Notes: generated by a model from the sequence alone, not told the origin. 64,000 bases of DNA from an uncultured Parabacteroides sp. (GCA_944325345.1 CALUZV010000001.1:1-64000), one strand, 5' to 3'. Counted from the first letter of the stretch, positions 46,701-56,117 are shown. Numbers and translations: made by a program.

Positions 46701-46965
46701 CTTTAATAACATTCCAAGTGTAGTTCAACACATTGTCTTCGTTAATTGCAGTAATAGGAGTTACTTCAGGTTTGCTTACACCATCCTTTTTAATAAGAGC
46801 GAGAGCATTATCACCCTGCTTCAGAACAACTGTAGATACCTTATCCAGATTAGGAAGACTTGTGATAGATTTACTCAAGTCTATCGTTTCTGCATAAGCA
46901 CTACCGCTAAAGACTCCGCCCATTAGCGCAGCCATCGCGAAAATCGTAGAAACTTTCTTGTTCAT
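43711..46965 (-). CDS. DUF6383 domain-containing secreted protein (copy 2)
   Basis: A 1084-residue paralogue of the 219-3368 protein. It has a signal peptide (MNKKVSTIFAMAALMGG..., cleavage near AYA-E) and an acidic beta-rich body with shared landmarks (LTVGATDGGAFQWEAKGAAI, NENRDGIVVNE, NIWGGLKRF-like DIWGGLKRFKWQI). Its C-terminal DUF6383 module is nearly identical over the last 70 residues (TAVNEGVSATEVKIIATDG region to the end). Divergence is highest in the N-terminal third. The leader, terminator and downstream array are also duplicated. The long 5' leader and promoter at 47351 suggest regulated, probably strong, expression. Function unknown. Confidence 0.85.
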   Translation of the reverse strand: MNKKVSTIFAMAALMGGVFSGSAYAETIDLSKSITSLPNLDKVSTVVLKQGDNALALIKKDGVSKPEVTPITAINEDNVLNYTWNVIKVPTNQGSDDQYYIFTNYVTKDTLAFDANNQLVVPKKVGEDMVYPSDEGNNFTFYFDYDKNEDGTIADTEDAAESKVPYAGSAVMKLVNAKAELGGEEGTEPTSEQGALLLAGGTVSIVPESTALETALSRLTTTPAKIADLNALYNGYGFNLAAQPQLANVEVQNNLFATGRVWAYQVVEDYTLTNADDNGTDLFIPAGVYFFTNPKFVGNANQVTPNLKPEQINWLSSTLIALSSTQTQEGTDSDRANGAGFVLVEAQGNSFIYEENASDAEGNDLMIHNACFTINDNFANNDNYPYELVVNDFYYQKSAGYAGTDDQSHATAKLSVTSYENSYQHLVSYTGSESRHIFRLQSSSVIQGKTLLKTTKEAAIYNIRFVSGNSDLNNKYLTVGATDGGAFQWEAKGAAIADTDYPSFQYVITAVDGANVTFTNRETGISFTTQLFTEEGTDRYSMSISRNSLLAANATQTMNVKAYTVRTAGVNTYTVDPVDGVEPITANLVIQLIPVEDVDAFAGFVTEETGTIRTLAFARDKHDTSNMLYAQVDENDWLNSEYLTNDINAAAQWQLNRTATREISRVYVYFNENTQSIDNVPEGDKVKAYTYHLQYINDGAETGKYLSEVSSAVGERLKDKDYADQFIIKENVDGSVSLIKWTNNNNVFASLQVAPAGENKAVELYYNESAKEYQYETTDAVYASVSEAREIKTYLADQPADISWPANEGHVTIMSDRGNYITMDENRDGIVVNENEADTYYLYVTDEDAIVPSFYITKGVAAENGERMFLFNPTDSVAYYVADGAYDRVYQWSADYTKVMFKAASINETRDTLTMTVKGETKYVAERANDDNRDIWGGLKRFKWQIIEAADADGFYYIRQTKADDNSKDVEGNDSGISSGERYLSSWNERLTWSDRDGAMLFQIENAAAPTANEGVSATEVKIIATDGAINIKNAAGKNVVISTILGQIVANEVLTSDNATISVPAGIAIVSVDGEEAVKVSVR

Positions 46966-47027
46966 AACTAATAAATTAATTGTTTAATAATAATATGTAG
47001 TAATCTCAAAGTCTATCAACAATCAAT

Positions 47028-47158
47028 TTACGGAGCTATCACAGCCCCGCGCATTAGTTTATGAACGGACATAAAAAAAGCGCGGGCTCTGTTGTTTATT
47101 ATCTACTACTAAGGCATCGGCAAACGCCCACTACAACGATAAAAACAACAGCCCGCGC
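47028..47158 (-). promoter_or_regulatory. Attenuator-like leader of DUF6383 gene 2
   Basis: Reading the minus strand: arm GCGCGGGCTGTTGTTTTT (47158-47141), a loop, its partner AAACAACAGAGCCCGCGC (47097-47080), then T7 (47079-47073), which is the form of an intrinsic terminator. The partner arm can instead pair with GCGCGGGGCTGT (47052-47041) downstream. A 14-codon leader frame ATGTCC... runs 47072-47028. Gene 1 keeps the downstream pairing with different bases (94-147) but I do not see its upstream terminator arm. This layout suggests RNA-level control, which is inference. Confidence 0.55.
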
Positions 47159-47350
47159 TCTATACGGTATAGTTCTCTTGACTAATCAAAAAGGAACATA
47201 CGCGCGCAGAGCGCAAGCATTCATTGTCCATTATTCCGCTGTAGTAAAAATTTTGCCGATTTTTAGTAGTAGGAATAATTTCCGTAAATGCTATACATCT
47301 AATATATGAGTCCCGAATGGCGAGGAACGCTATCCTCTCGGGATTCGTTG

Positions 47351-47358
47351 CAAAGGTA
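47351..47358 (-). promoter_or_regulatory. Promoter -7 element for DUF6383 gene 2
   Basis: TACCTTTG on the minus strand, an exact TAnnTTTG match, about 385 bp before the ATG at 46965. It implies a long 5' leader. The 640-bp gap 46966-47606 holds this leader and, at its far end, the upstream region of the esterase gene on the other strand. Confidence 0.65.
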
Positions 47359-47606
47359 AGGACGATTTATGAATCTGCAAGAAAAAACTCGGAATTTTTT
47401 CCAGAACTACGTTTTCTTTGGACGAAACCGTATGTTTCCGGGGACGAAATATAGGGTTTACGATACCCCAACATCCGCGAAAATGCGGGTGAACATCCAC
47501 GGGGAAATTCCTCAACATCTATGTAAACGTAGATATTGAGGAAAATTTTAGGCGTTTCCCCGAAATTTATCCTACCTTTACAAACCGTTTTTAAATAATA
47601 ATACAC

Positions 47607-48803
47607 ATGAAAAGAAAATCATTATTCTTACTCGTTCTGGCCTTAATAGGCTGCATCGCCTACGCCCAAGAATCGTTGTGGGGCGGGCAAAACATTGTTT
47701 CGCCGGAGATTCATCCGGACAATACGGTAACTTTCCGCTATCATGCGCCTAAAGCTGTGCGCGTCCAAGTAACCGGCGACTTCCTTCCGACACAGAAGAT
47801 TGACACGCCTTTCGGGAAAGCCGATGCGCCGGGCGCGGTCGATTTGAAGGAGGGCAAAGAAGGCGTTTGGGAATATACTACGCCGGAACCGCTGCCCTCG
47901 GAGTTGTATAACTATTCGTTTATCGTGGACGGACTGAAAGTAACCGACCCGAACAATGTCTATGTCAGCCGCGACGTGGCTTCGGTGTTCAACATCTTTA
48001 TTATTAAAGGTAATCCGGGCGACCTGTACAGCGTGAACAAAGTGCCGCACGGAACCGTCAGCAAACGCTGGTACCATAGCGACGCGCTCGGTTACGACCG
48101 CCGACTGACTATCTATACACCGGCGGGCTATGAGACCAGCGGCAAGCGCTATCCGGTACTCTACCTGCTTCATGGCATGGGCGGAGACGAAGAGGCGTGG
48201 ATTACCCTCGGCCGGACGGCACAGATCCTCGACAACCTCATCGCTCAAGGCAAGGCCAAACCGATGATTGTCGTGATGCCCAACGGCAATGTGGACCAGG
48301 AAGCCGCGCCGGGCGAATCGTCCTTAGGACTTTACAAACCGACGATGCAGTTGCCCCGCACGATGGAAGGGACGATGGAATCGACATTTCCCGAGATTAT
48401 CAAGTTCGTAGAGAAGAATTACCGCGTGGAGAAGAAGAAAGCCTCGCGCGCCATTGCCGGACTTTCGATGGGCGGCTACCATTCGTTGCATATCTCGAAA
48501 GAATACCCGACAATGTTCGATTATGTCGGGCTGTTCTCGGCGGCCATCATCCCGAACGACAAGGTGAAATCGCCTATCTATGAGGATTTGGAAGGGAAGC
48601 TGAAGAAGCAATTCGCCCAAGCCCCGAAGCTCTATTGGATTGCCATCGGAAAGACAGACTTCCTCTACAAAGCCAACGAGGAATACCGCGCGATGCTCGA
48701 CAAGAACAACTACCCGTACGTCTACCGCGAGAGCGAAGGCGGACACATCTGGCGCAACTGGCGCATCTATCTCTCCGAGTTCGTCCCGCAACTTTTCCAA
48801 TAA
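47607..48803 (+). CDS. Secreted CE1-like esterase with N-terminal CBM48-like domain
   Basis: A 398-residue exported alpha/beta hydrolase. A signal peptide (MKRKSLFLLVLALIGCIAYA) is followed by a beta-sandwich of the CBM48/E-set type (residues about 25-125, with TFRYHAPKAVRVQVTGDF). The esterase domain has the oxyanion segment LYLLHGMGGDEEAW, the nucleophile elbow GLSMGGYHSL and the likely catalytic His in SEGGHIWRNWR. Members include feruloyl and acetyl-xylan esterases and enterochelin esterase-like proteins. The true ester substrate is unknown. Confidence 0.9.
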   Translation: MKRKSLFLLVLALIGCIAYAQESLWGGQNIVSPEIHPDNTVTFRYHAPKAVRVQVTGDFLPTQKIDTPFGKADAPGAVDLKEGKEGVWEYTTPEPLPSELYNYSFIVDGLKVTDPNNVYVSRDVASVFNIFIIKGNPGDLYSVNKVPHGTVSKRWYHSDALGYDRRLTIYTPAGYETSGKRYPVLYLLHGMGGDEEAWITLGRTAQILDNLIAQGKAKPMIVVMPNGNVDQEAAPGESSLGLYKPTMQLPRTMEGTMESTFPEIIKFVEKNYRVEKKKASRAIAGLSMGGYHSLHISKEYPTMFDYVGLFSAAIIPNDKVKSPIYEDLEGKLKKQFAQAPKLYWIAIGKTDFLYKANEEYRAMLDKNNYPYVYRESEGGHIWRNWRIYLSEFVPQLFQ

Positions 48804-48814
48804 CCAAACATAAA

Positions 48815-48844
48815 AAACCCCGGCGGAAAGACCGACCGGGGTTT
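48815..48844. terminator. Bidirectional terminator between the esterase and pfkA genes
   Basis: AAACCCCGG (48815-48823) pairs with CCGGGGTTT (48836-48844), with A and T runs outside. Confidence 0.85.
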
Positions 48845-48884
48845 CTTATTTTCAAACCTATAGAACTCTTATGAAGATGTCTCT

Positions 48885-49862
48885 TTAAATCGAAGAGATA
48901 CGCAAGGCATTCAGCAAACCTTCGTTGATAGGCTTGTTCTTCTTGATGGCTTTCGAGAAGGGGACATTGACGATCTGGTCGTTCTGAATGCCTATCATCA
49001 CATTGCGCTGTCCGTCGAGCAAAGCATCCACAGCAGCTACGCCCATGCGTGTCGCCAGGATACGGTCTTGAGCCGAAGGAGAACCACCGCGCTGCAAGTG
49101 TCCTAAGATAGAGACGCGGACATCGAACTGCGGATATTCTTTCTTCACACGTTCGGCCACGCCCATCGCGCCACCCGTTACCGGACTTTCGGCAACCAGC
49201 ACGATACTACTGTTCTTGGATTTGCGGAAACCGGTTTCAATCATTTCCGCCAGTTGGTCCTTCTCCAGCGAGATTTCCGGGATGATGGCTGCTTCCGCAC
49301 CCGATGCGATGGCACCGTTCAGGGCGAGGAAACCAGCCTCGCGCCCCATGACTTCGATGAAGAAGAGGCGCTCGTGCGATGTCGCCGTATCGCGAATCTT
49401 ATCCACGCATTCCATAATCGTATTCAATGCCGTATCATAACCAATCGTTATATCCGTTCCCCACAAGTCGTTATCGATAGTACCGGGCAGACCGACAATC
49501 GGCATATTATATTCATCGGCAAAGATTCTTGCACCCGTCAGCGAACCATCGCCACCGATGACAACCAGCGAATCGATGCCGTGCTCCATTAACTTGTCGT
49601 AAGCCTGCTTACGGCCTTCGGGAGTTTTAAATTCCGCACACCGCGCAGTTTTAAGAATCGTACCGCCACGCTGGATGATGTTACTAACGTTCTGAGTCTT
49701 GAATTCCTCTATCTCGTCTGTAATCATACCCTTATAACCACGGTAGATACCTTTCACACGCATACCATTATAAATAGCGGCGCGCGTTACCGCACGAATC
49801 GCCGCGTTCATTCCCGGAGCGTCGCCTCCGGATGTCAATATTCCGACACACTTACTTGGCAT
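48885..49862 (-). CDS. pfkA: 6-phosphofructokinase
   Basis: Glycolytic enzyme phosphorylating fructose 6-phosphate. The 325-residue protein starts [20 protein letters not shown]. Motifs are GGDGSLTGA (phosphate binding), [13 protein letters not shown] with the catalytic [14 protein letters not shown] and [11 protein letters not shown]. Gly next to the GGDGS motif fits the ATP-dependent form, but pyrophosphate use cannot be excluded by eye. The start at 49862 follows a TACTTTTG promoter; upstream codons are not needed. Confidence 0.96.
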   Translation of the reverse strand: MPSKCVGILTSGGDAPGMNAAIRAVTRAAIYNGMRVKGIYRGYKGMITDEIEEFKTQNVSNIIQRGGTILKTARCAEFKTPEGRKQAYDKLMEHGIDSLVVIGGDGSLTGARIFADEYNMPIVGLPGTIDNDLWGTDITIGYDTALNTIMECVDKIRDTATSHERLFFIEVMGREAGFLALNGAIASGAEAAIIPEISLEKDQLAEMIETGFRKSKNSSIVLVAESPVTGGAMGVAERVKKEYPQFDVRVSILGHLQRGGSPSAQDRILATRMGVAAVDALLDGQRNVMIGIQNDQIVNVPFSKAIKKNKPINEGLLNALRISSI

Positions 49863-49890
49863 ATCTTTTAAGTTTTTCAATTTATCGGGA

Positions 49891-49898
49891 CAAAAGTA
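49891..49898 (-). promoter_or_regulatory. Promoter -7 element for pfkA
   Basis: TACTTTTG on the minus strand, a TAnnTTTG match 29 bp before the ATG at 49862. Confidence 0.6.
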
Positions 49899-49952
49899 CA
49901 AAGTAAATCCGAAAGAAGAAGTATTAGAGGGGAAAATTCATAGAAAATTAAT

Positions 49953-50831
49953 CTATTCCGCGTTGAGCCTTTTCACCTTCTCCGCCACTTCCTCCATCAA
50001 CCATTTCGGTGTCGAGGTCGCCCCGCAGACTCCCACCTTCCGCACGCCTTCCGGCAGCGGCTCCGTGATTTCCTTCGCGTCCGAGATGAAGAGGCTGTTC
50101 GGATTTGCCTTCCGGCACTCCTCGAAAAGCATCTTGCCGTTCGAGCTTTTCCGGCCGGCGACGAAATAGACATAGTCGTGCGCCGAGGCAAACTTTTGGA
50201 TATTCGGCAAGCGATTCGCCACCTGCCGGCATATCGTATCATGATATTGAAAATCTACGTCTTCTGAGATACGCACTTTGATGGCTTCCACGACCCGTCG
50301 GAATCCGTCGAGCGATTTCGTCGTCTGCGAGAACAAAGCTATCGGGCGGTTGAAGTCCAGCTTATCCACATCGTCCACGCTCTCGATGACAATCGCCTCG
50401 CCCTCGGTCTGTCCGACCAGGCCATTCACTTCGGCGTGCCCTTTCTTGCCGTAGATAACGATCTGCGTCCCTTTCTCGCGCGTCTCCACGAAGCAGCGGT
50501 GTATCTTCTTCTGCAACTGGAGGACAACCGGGCAGGTCGCATCCACAATGGTGATATGATTGCGCCGCGCCGTCTCGTAGGTCGAAGGCGGCTCGCCGTG
50601 GGCACGCAGGAGGACTTTCTTATCGTGCAGGCGGGCAAATTCCTCATGGTCTATCGTCCGCAGGCCTAGTGCTTCGAGGCGCTCCACCTCGAGACTGTTG
50701 TGCACGATGTCGCCGAGGCAGTAGAGCGTGTCTGTCGAGCCCAGCTCCCGCTCCGCGCTGCCGATGGCCGTTACGACTCCGAAGCAAAAGCCCGAGCCGC
50801 CGTCTATTTCTACTTCTATTCGCATCGTCAT
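49953..50831 (-). CDS. ispH: 4-hydroxy-3-methylbut-2-enyl diphosphate reductase
   Basis: Last step of the MEP isoprenoid pathway, an Fe-S enzyme making IPP and DMAPP. The 292-residue protein has the three cluster cysteines in [18 protein letters not shown] and [12 protein letters not shown], plus the [10 protein letters not shown] and SQTTKS motifs. The start at 50831 overlaps the cmk stop by ATGA, implying translational coupling. A Met two codons later (50825) is an alternative. Confidence 0.96.
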   Translation of the reverse strand: MTMRIEVEIDGGSGFCFGVVTAIGSAERELGSTDTLYCLGDIVHNSLEVERLEALGLRTIDHEEFARLHDKKVLLRAHGEPPSTYETARRNHITIVDATCPVVLQLQKKIHRCFVETREKGTQIVIYGKKGHAEVNGLVGQTEGEAIVIESVDDVDKLDFNRPIALFSQTTKSLDGFRRVVEAIKVRISEDVDFQYHDTICRQVANRLPNIQKFASAHDYVYFVAGRKSSNGKMLFEECRKANPNSLFISDAKEITEPLPEGVRKVGVCGATSTPKWLMEEVAEKVKRLNAE

Positions 50832-51523
50832 TGTACTTCTTGCAGGCGTTGGCGGACCACCTCGAGGAGCCACGCCTTCTGTTCGGATATCGTCATATCG
50901 GAGTTGTCCAGCACGACCGCGTCGTCGGCTTTCCGGAGGGGACTCTCCTCGCGCGTAGAGTCGAGATAGTCGCGTTTCTTCACATTCTCCAGCACTTCCT
51001 CGTAGGTTGCCGTCTCGCCCTTCGCCTTCAGTTCGTCGAGGCGGCGGCGCGCCCGTACCTCGGGGGAAGCGGTGATGAAGAGCTTCAGTTCAGCGTCGGG
51101 GAAGACCGTCGTCCCGATGTCGCGCCCGTCCATCACGATGCCTTTCGCCTTGCCCATCTCCTGCTGCTGCGCTACCATCGCACGGCGGATAAACGGCAGG
51201 GCGGCTACGGAACTCACCTTGTCCGATACCTCCATGCCGCGAATCTCGCGCTCCACGTTCGTGCCGTTCAGGTACGTGTCCGGCCGACCAGTTTGCTTAT
51301 TCAACTGAAACGAAATATGAATATCCGGTAACGCGTGACGGAGCGCATCCTCGTCCACCTTATCCCCGGCAAAAAAGCCGTGCTGTAAGGCATAGAGCGT
51401 TACGGCGCGGTACATGGCTCCCGTATCAATATAAATATACCCTATCTCTTTTGCCAAATCTTTTGCCATCGTGCTTTTCCCGCTCGATGAATGTCCGTCA
51501 ATAGCAATGATTATTTGTTTCAT
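50828..51523 (-). CDS. cmk: Cytidylate kinase
   Basis: Phosphorylates CMP and dCMP. The 231-residue protein begins [20 protein letters not shown] (Walker A), then [16 protein letters not shown] and [12 protein letters not shown]. Length is normal. It precedes ispH with an ATGA overlap, a pairing frequent in Bacteroidales. Confidence 0.96.
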   Translation of the reverse strand: MKQIIIAIDGHSSSGKSTMAKDLAKEIGYIYIDTGAMYRAVTLYALQHGFFAGDKVDEDALRHALPDIHISFQLNKQTGRPDTYLNGTNVEREIRGMEVSDKVSSVAALPFIRRAMVAQQQEMGKAKGIVMDGRDIGTTVFPDAELKLFITASPEVRARRRLDELKAKGETATYEEVLENVKKRDYLDSTREESPLRKADDAVVLDNSDMTISEQKAWLLEVVRQRLQEVQ

Positions 51524-51629
51524 TGTATAATTGTTTTAAAGCCGTGCAATATTCGGAAAATTTCTTGATATGTGCAAATGACAAGATGGTTACATTTCGC
51601 TTTGCCAATTAACGAAACATTGCCCAGCA

Positions 51630-54134
51630 TTACGGCTTACGTATAGCCTTCCATAGCGAATACCCCGCTGCTCCTATAACCATCAACAGGATAAGGAAGC
51701 TGCTATACGCTTCGACATTAGCCGCCATGACATAACCCGAAGGACGGAATTCGAAGACCACCTCGTGCTCGCCGGCCGGAATGCGCATGGCACGGAGTAT
51801 CCAGTCTGCACGCAAATGTTCAGCAGGCTTACCGTCGATAGTTGCCTTCCAACCCGGCTGGTAGTAGATTTCCGAAAAGACCGCCAACTGTTCACTCGCC
51901 GCATGAGTGAGGTAAACGAGGCGGTTCGGGCGATAGCTCTCTAATTCGATGGAAGCGGTAGAGTCGGCCTGTGGTGTGAAGCCTTGGAGGAGAGACGCAA
52001 AGCGCTTGTCCACGACGGCGGTATGGCGCGGATCGATGCGGTCCAATGCAGCTATTTCAGCATCCGCATTCTCTACCATCTCCACGTTGGGAACAAACCA
52101 AGCATTCCCATAGGCAGACTGATTCAGCAAAGGAGGTTGCTCGGGATTATAGATGATATAGCGCGTATTGAGCATATTCAACGAAGGACAGACGGCAAAG
52201 GCACGGTCGAAATCACCCAAAGTCTTAGCCGTTTGGAAGGCTCCGATGATGGAATCTATCTCCATCTGCAAACGATGATCTATCAACTCCTGATAACGGC
52301 GGAGTTTGGCAGCATGATAACCACCGATGGAATGATGATAATACGACGTATTGGTCTCGAGGAACGGATTGTTGAGGTTCAAGACACGGAAGTTACTCTT
52401 GTCTTGAAGGATAGCTTTGTCAGCCACGGTCTCAGAGAAGTGTTCCTTAATCTTCTGTGGGCGGACATAGTTGCTATCATTCAGGTAGCGGCGATCCACC
52501 GTCCAAAGGTCGGCTAAGACTAAGATAGCCACGCCTACGGACATCACCGTCCCCACCATCTTCTTGTTTTCCGCCTTAAAATACCAAAAGACTAAAGCTG
52601 CCGTAGCGAGGATAAAGAGCAACGAACGCAAAGCATCCGCCGAGGCCAGTGCTTTCCGGTCGGCCACCAACGCAGCATAGAACTGTTCAGGCAGGCGATA
52701 GTAGGAATCATAATCGGATTGGAAACTGAGCAAGAGAGTCGGCATCAACCAAAGAATAAACGAGAGACCACCCGTAATAGCCAAGGCACCTATCAACCCT
52801 TGCTTCATTTTCTTCGCATCTACTTCGCCATCCAAAATGCACTTCAAACCCCAGAAGCCGATGAGCGGAGCCACCAGCCCAGGTATCACTAGTGCCATCT
52901 CGACAGTGCGGAATTTATTATACATCGGCAGATGGTGGAACATGAAGTCATTGAACCAATCCAAGTTTCTTCCCAATGCCAAAAGCGTCAGAAAAGCAGC
53001 ACCGGCAAACAACCACCATTTCATAGGATTGCGCACGACAAACATACCTAATACAAAAAGGAAACATACGACTGCTCCAAAGTAAACCGGCCCCGAGGTA
53101 AAGGACTTATCCCCCCAGTAGGTCGGAGCCTGTATCTCCTTGCCTACCTGCGCACCGGTAGCCTTGGCCGCTTTATAAAACTCCGAATCTTTGTCTAACG
53201 TCCCGCCCGAGCCGCCTCCATAGGCATTGGGGACGAGGAGGGTGAGAAGTTCGCTCTTACCATAGCTCCACGCGAAGGCATAATCCTTGTCCAAGCCCGT
53301 CGAAACTTCTTTCTGTGAGTTATCAGGATTGACCGTCAGTTCCGAAGCCCCTCGGATGGAATGCTTGCTCAAGTCCCACATGCTATACAAATTCTTAGCT
53401 CCCGGCAAGATGGCGAGGATAGTGCAGGCGACCACCAAAGCTGTTACCTTACCCACTTCCTTCCAATCTTTCTCTTTCGCTTTGGCCACGATAAAACCCA
53501 TATAGATGAAGATGCATAACAACATCAGGTAATAGGTTATCTGCGGATGGCTATTATTGATAGACAAAGCCACACCGAGGAGGAACAAGACTGCTCCCCA
53601 CAAATATTTTTTCTTGAAAAGCAAAGCCAAGCCCGCCAAGGTTACGGGCATGTAGGCAATGACATACGCCTTCGTGATATGCCCCGCCTCAATGATAATG
53701 ATATTGTACGACGCCAACGCAAAGGCTATCGCCCCACCGAGTGCCAGCCACCAGCTCGCCCCCATCACGCACATCAGGAGGTAGAAACTCAAGAGTCCAA
53801 CCAACACCATTCCCGCATCGCTATAGCCCAGCGACTTCATCGGCGACTCTATCCATTTATACTTCGGCAGGTCGGGAGCCGGATTGCCATAACCCGAGAC
53901 GTAAGGCATACCACCAAACATCGCGTCCGACCAAGCAGAGAACTCTCCCGGCTCAGCCGTCTCTTCGTATTGTTTCATCTGGCTATTACCCATACCGTCT
54001 GCCTTCAACATATCGCCTTGCTGGATAACTTTCCCGTCCAGCACGGCAGGGGAGAAGTAGGCTATCGTAATCACCAGCAGAACGGCAATGGCGGCCAGGT
54101 GCTTTCCCCAAGTCTTTATTATATTTTGTGTCAT
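51630..54134 (-). CDS. YfhO family multi-spanning membrane protein
   Basis: An 834-residue integral membrane protein with about 12-14 predicted helices, starting MTQNIIKTWGKHLAAIAVLL. The YfhO features are an Asp-rich loop after the first helix (GKVIQQGDMLK) and a long C-terminal extracytoplasmic beta domain. In Gram-positives relatives are glycosyltransferases for surface polymers; in Bacteroidota the role is not established. It follows a family 2 glycosyltransferase and an epimerase on the same strand, which fits envelope glycan work. Confidence 0.9.
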   Translation of the reverse strand: MTQNIIKTWGKHLAAIAVLLVITIAYFSPAVLDGKVIQQGDMLKADGMGNSQMKQYEETAEPGEFSAWSDAMFGGMPYVSGYGNPAPDLPKYKWIESPMKSLGYSDAGMVLVGLLSFYLLMCVMGASWWLALGGAIAFALASYNIIIIEAGHITKAYVIAYMPVTLAGLALLFKKKYLWGAVLFLLGVALSINNSHPQITYYLMLLCIFIYMGFIVAKAKEKDWKEVGKVTALVVACTILAILPGAKNLYSMWDLSKHSIRGASELTVNPDNSQKEVSTGLDKDYAFAWSYGKSELLTLLVPNAYGGGSGGTLDKDSEFYKAAKATGAQVGKEIQAPTYWGDKSFTSGPVYFGAVVCFLFVLGMFVVRNPMKWWLFAGAAFLTLLALGRNLDWFNDFMFHHLPMYNKFRTVEMALVIPGLVAPLIGFWGLKCILDGEVDAKKMKQGLIGALAITGGLSFILWLMPTLLLSFQSDYDSYYRLPEQFYAALVADRKALASADALRSLLFILATAALVFWYFKAENKKMVGTVMSVGVAILVLADLWTVDRRYLNDSNYVRPQKIKEHFSETVADKAILQDKSNFRVLNLNNPFLETNTSYYHHSIGGYHAAKLRRYQELIDHRLQMEIDSIIGAFQTAKTLGDFDRAFAVCPSLNMLNTRYIIYNPEQPPLLNQSAYGNAWFVPNVEMVENADAEIAALDRIDPRHTAVVDKRFASLLQGFTPQADSTASIELESYRPNRLVYLTHAASEQLAVFSEIYYQPGWKATIDGKPAEHLRADWILRAMRIPAGEHEVVFEFRPSGYVMAANVEAYSSFLILLMVIGAAGYSLWKAIRKP

Positions 54135-54153
54135 ACAAATGATGAATTATGAG

Positions 54154-54885
54154 TTATGAATTAAATGTGTAGCGCACCGCAAACCACGCGTGCCTCAACA
54201 CGGTTGCAAAAGTACCATAATATTTGCACATAATACTATATCTTTCCTTCAAAGATGCTTTTCTCTGTTGCGTGCTGATGCCTGCTTCGAGAAAATGGCA
54301 GAGCGTGAGCCGCGTGTTGTAGAGTACGCGAGCTTGCTTCATCACACGGATACACCAATCGTAGTCGGCACAGAGGGGATAGGCCGGGTCGTATTCCGGA
54401 GCCAACTCCCGCCGGGCGATGAAGGCTTGGTGGCAGACCAGCATTCCCCAGGCAAATTTCTTCCACGTCAGTTTCTTGGGAGGACGTAGATGACGCATTC
54501 CGAGGACGCGCCCCTCATTGTTTACTATCGCCGTATCGCCATAGATGACATCAGGCAGATGCTTCCTTTTGGCTATTTTCTGAGCGATAGTCTGTACGAG
54601 GTCGGCACTGGGAAGCGTGTCGCCGGCGTTGAGAAACCAGACGTAATCGCCTGTAGCCCGCCGGAGGCCTTTGTTCATCGCGTCATAGAGACCCTTATCA
54701 GGCTCGCTGACCCAATAGGCAATGCCCGATTCGTATTGACGGATGATGTCCACTGTACCATCCGTTGATTGCCCGTCGATAATCAGGTACTCAATGTCGG
54801 GGTATGACTGGCTGAGGACACTCAGTACGGTCCGCTCCAGGTAAGGCGCGGCATTGTATGTTACGGTTATGATAGAAAACTTCAT
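54154..54885 (-). CDS. Family 2 glycosyltransferase
   Basis: A 243-residue GT-A fold enzyme. MKFSIITVTYNAAPYLERTV opens the nucleotide-sugar domain; IEYLIIDGQSTDGTVDIIR and the metal-binding region WFLNAGDTLPSAD follow. It is similar to colanic-acid-type transferases. Donor and acceptor are unknown. It lies between the epimerase (upstream, 19 bp) and YfhO (downstream), all likely one operon. Confidence 0.93.
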   Translation of the reverse strand: MKFSIITVTYNAAPYLERTVLSVLSQSYPDIEYLIIDGQSTDGTVDIIRQYESGIAYWVSEPDKGLYDAMNKGLRRATGDYVWFLNAGDTLPSADLVQTIAQKIAKRKHLPDVIYGDTAIVNNEGRVLGMRHLRPPKKLTWKKFAWGMLVCHQAFIARRELAPEYDPAYPLCADYDWCIRVMKQARVLYNTRLTLCHFLEAGISTQQRKASLKERYSIMCKYYGTFATVLRHAWFAVRYTFNS

Positions 54886-54904
54886 GTCTATATCGTATTA
54901 ACGG

Positions 54905-55936
54905 TCAATGAAGCCAGCCATGCTCACGATACCATGCAATGGCTTCTGTCAGTCCTCGCCGGAGGTCATATTCAGCCTGAAAGCCCGTGTCGCGGCATAG
55001 CGGCTCTGTATCGCAAATCCAATTTCGCTGTTTGAGAATAAGATATTTGTCTGTGTTGAAAAGAAAACCCCGGTGGAGCATTCGCCCTATTGTCTCGCAG
55101 GCGATACAAGCCCCATAAACTAATCCGAGCGGAAGGCGGGCGTGCAGCACGTGCCTCTTGCCTAATAGTTCTTGAACGAGGAGAGCGAAGGAACCGTCCG
55201 TATGCACATCACCGTCGGCCACGAAGTATTCCTTGTTCTGCAATTCCTCTTTCTCCAAACAAAGGAAGGCGGCGCGGGCGAGGTCTTTGACATAAATGAA
55301 CGTGATGCGCTGCGGTGTGAAACCTGCCTTTAAATCCCAACCCGATTGAACAGCCTTGATTTCCACATAATAATCACGTTCTCCAGGGCCATAAACTCCC
55401 GTGGAACGGAGAATGATATAAGGAAAGTCCTCTTGCCGACGGACATACTGCTCGGCAAGAAGTTTGCTTTGCCCGTAGGCGGTGTTCGGCCGCTGGGTAT
55501 CGTCGAGGCGGAAAGGAGCGAAGCCATGCTCATCTCCGATACCGAAACTACTGAGGCTGCTCATCAGGAGAAACTTCTTCGGGCGATGGGTAGCAGGCGC
55601 GAGGGCATCAAGGAAGCGGCGGGTGTTCTCGGCATTTACCTCGAAGAAGAGGCGCTTGTCGGTGGTCTTCGTCAAGCCGGCGTTATGGATGATGAAATCC
55701 CAGGGGCCTTCCTCACGGACGTGGTTGGCGATGACTTCAGAGAGCTTCGCAGCATCGGAATAAGGGAGATCGATGAAGTGAATACGGGGATCCTGCAGAT
55801 GCGAGCGGTCGCTTGAGGGGCGAATGCCAGCCCAGACCTGATAACCCCGACGGAGCGCTTCATCGACAAGGAAGCCCCCAATGAAACCGCTGGCACCTGT
55901 GATGAGTATCTGTTTAGGATGATTGTTCGTTGCCAT
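54905..55936 (-). CDS. NAD-dependent epimerase/dehydratase (extended SDR)
   Basis: A 343-residue sugar-nucleotide or steroid-type extended SDR. The NAD motif is ILITGASGFIGGFLVDEAL, and the catalytic YxxxK is in NTAYGQSKLLAEQY. It begins 23 bp inside the end of the small membrane gene upstream. Substrate unknown. Confidence 0.9.
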   Translation of the reverse strand: MATNNHPKQILITGASGFIGGFLVDEALRRGYQVWAGIRPSSDRSHLQDPRIHFIDLPYSDAAKLSEVIANHVREEGPWDFIIHNAGLTKTTDKRLFFEVNAENTRRFLDALAPATHRPKKFLLMSSLSSFGIGDEHGFAPFRLDDTQRPNTAYGQSKLLAEQYVRRQEDFPYIILRSTGVYGPGERDYYVEIKAVQSGWDLKAGFTPQRITFIYVKDLARAAFLCLEKEELQNKEYFVADGDVHTDGSFALLVQELLGKRHVLHARLPLGLVYGACIACETIGRMLHRGFLFNTDKYLILKQRNWICDTEPLCRDTGFQAEYDLRRGLTEAIAWYREHGWLH

Positions 55937-56117
55937 TGTTCTTTATATAAAATGTATAGTAATACCAAAGGAAGCCTATCCAGTTCAAAACAAGGATAGT
56001 GAGCATCCACAGGATTTTCTGTCCTCTACTGATGAAAGGGTTCTGCATCACAGCGGTACATCCAAAGATGATAACTGCGACGCTGATGATGATGCTGAGT
56101 TCGGGAAGACCTATCAT
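55914..56117 (-). CDS. Small two-helix membrane protein (PLDc_N-like)
   Basis: A 67-residue protein with two hydrophobic helices (LSIIISVAVIIFGCTAV and ILWMLTILVLNWIGFLWYYY) and a polar link, like the PLDc_N small membrane family. It overlaps the epimerase start by 23 bp. It lies 25 bp downstream of the metal ABC ATPase gene. Role unknown. Confidence 0.7.
   Translation of the reverse strand: MIGLPELSIIISVAVIIFGCTAVMQNPFISRGQKILWMLTILVLNWIGFLWYYYTFYIKNNGNEQSS

Noticed and set aside
47080..47158. Invertible promoter (phase-variable switch) bounded by GCGCGGGC repeats
   Set aside because: The spacing between arms is short, no promoter consensus lies between them, a T7 run follows, and no recombinase is nearby. 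A terminator-like hairpin explains it better.
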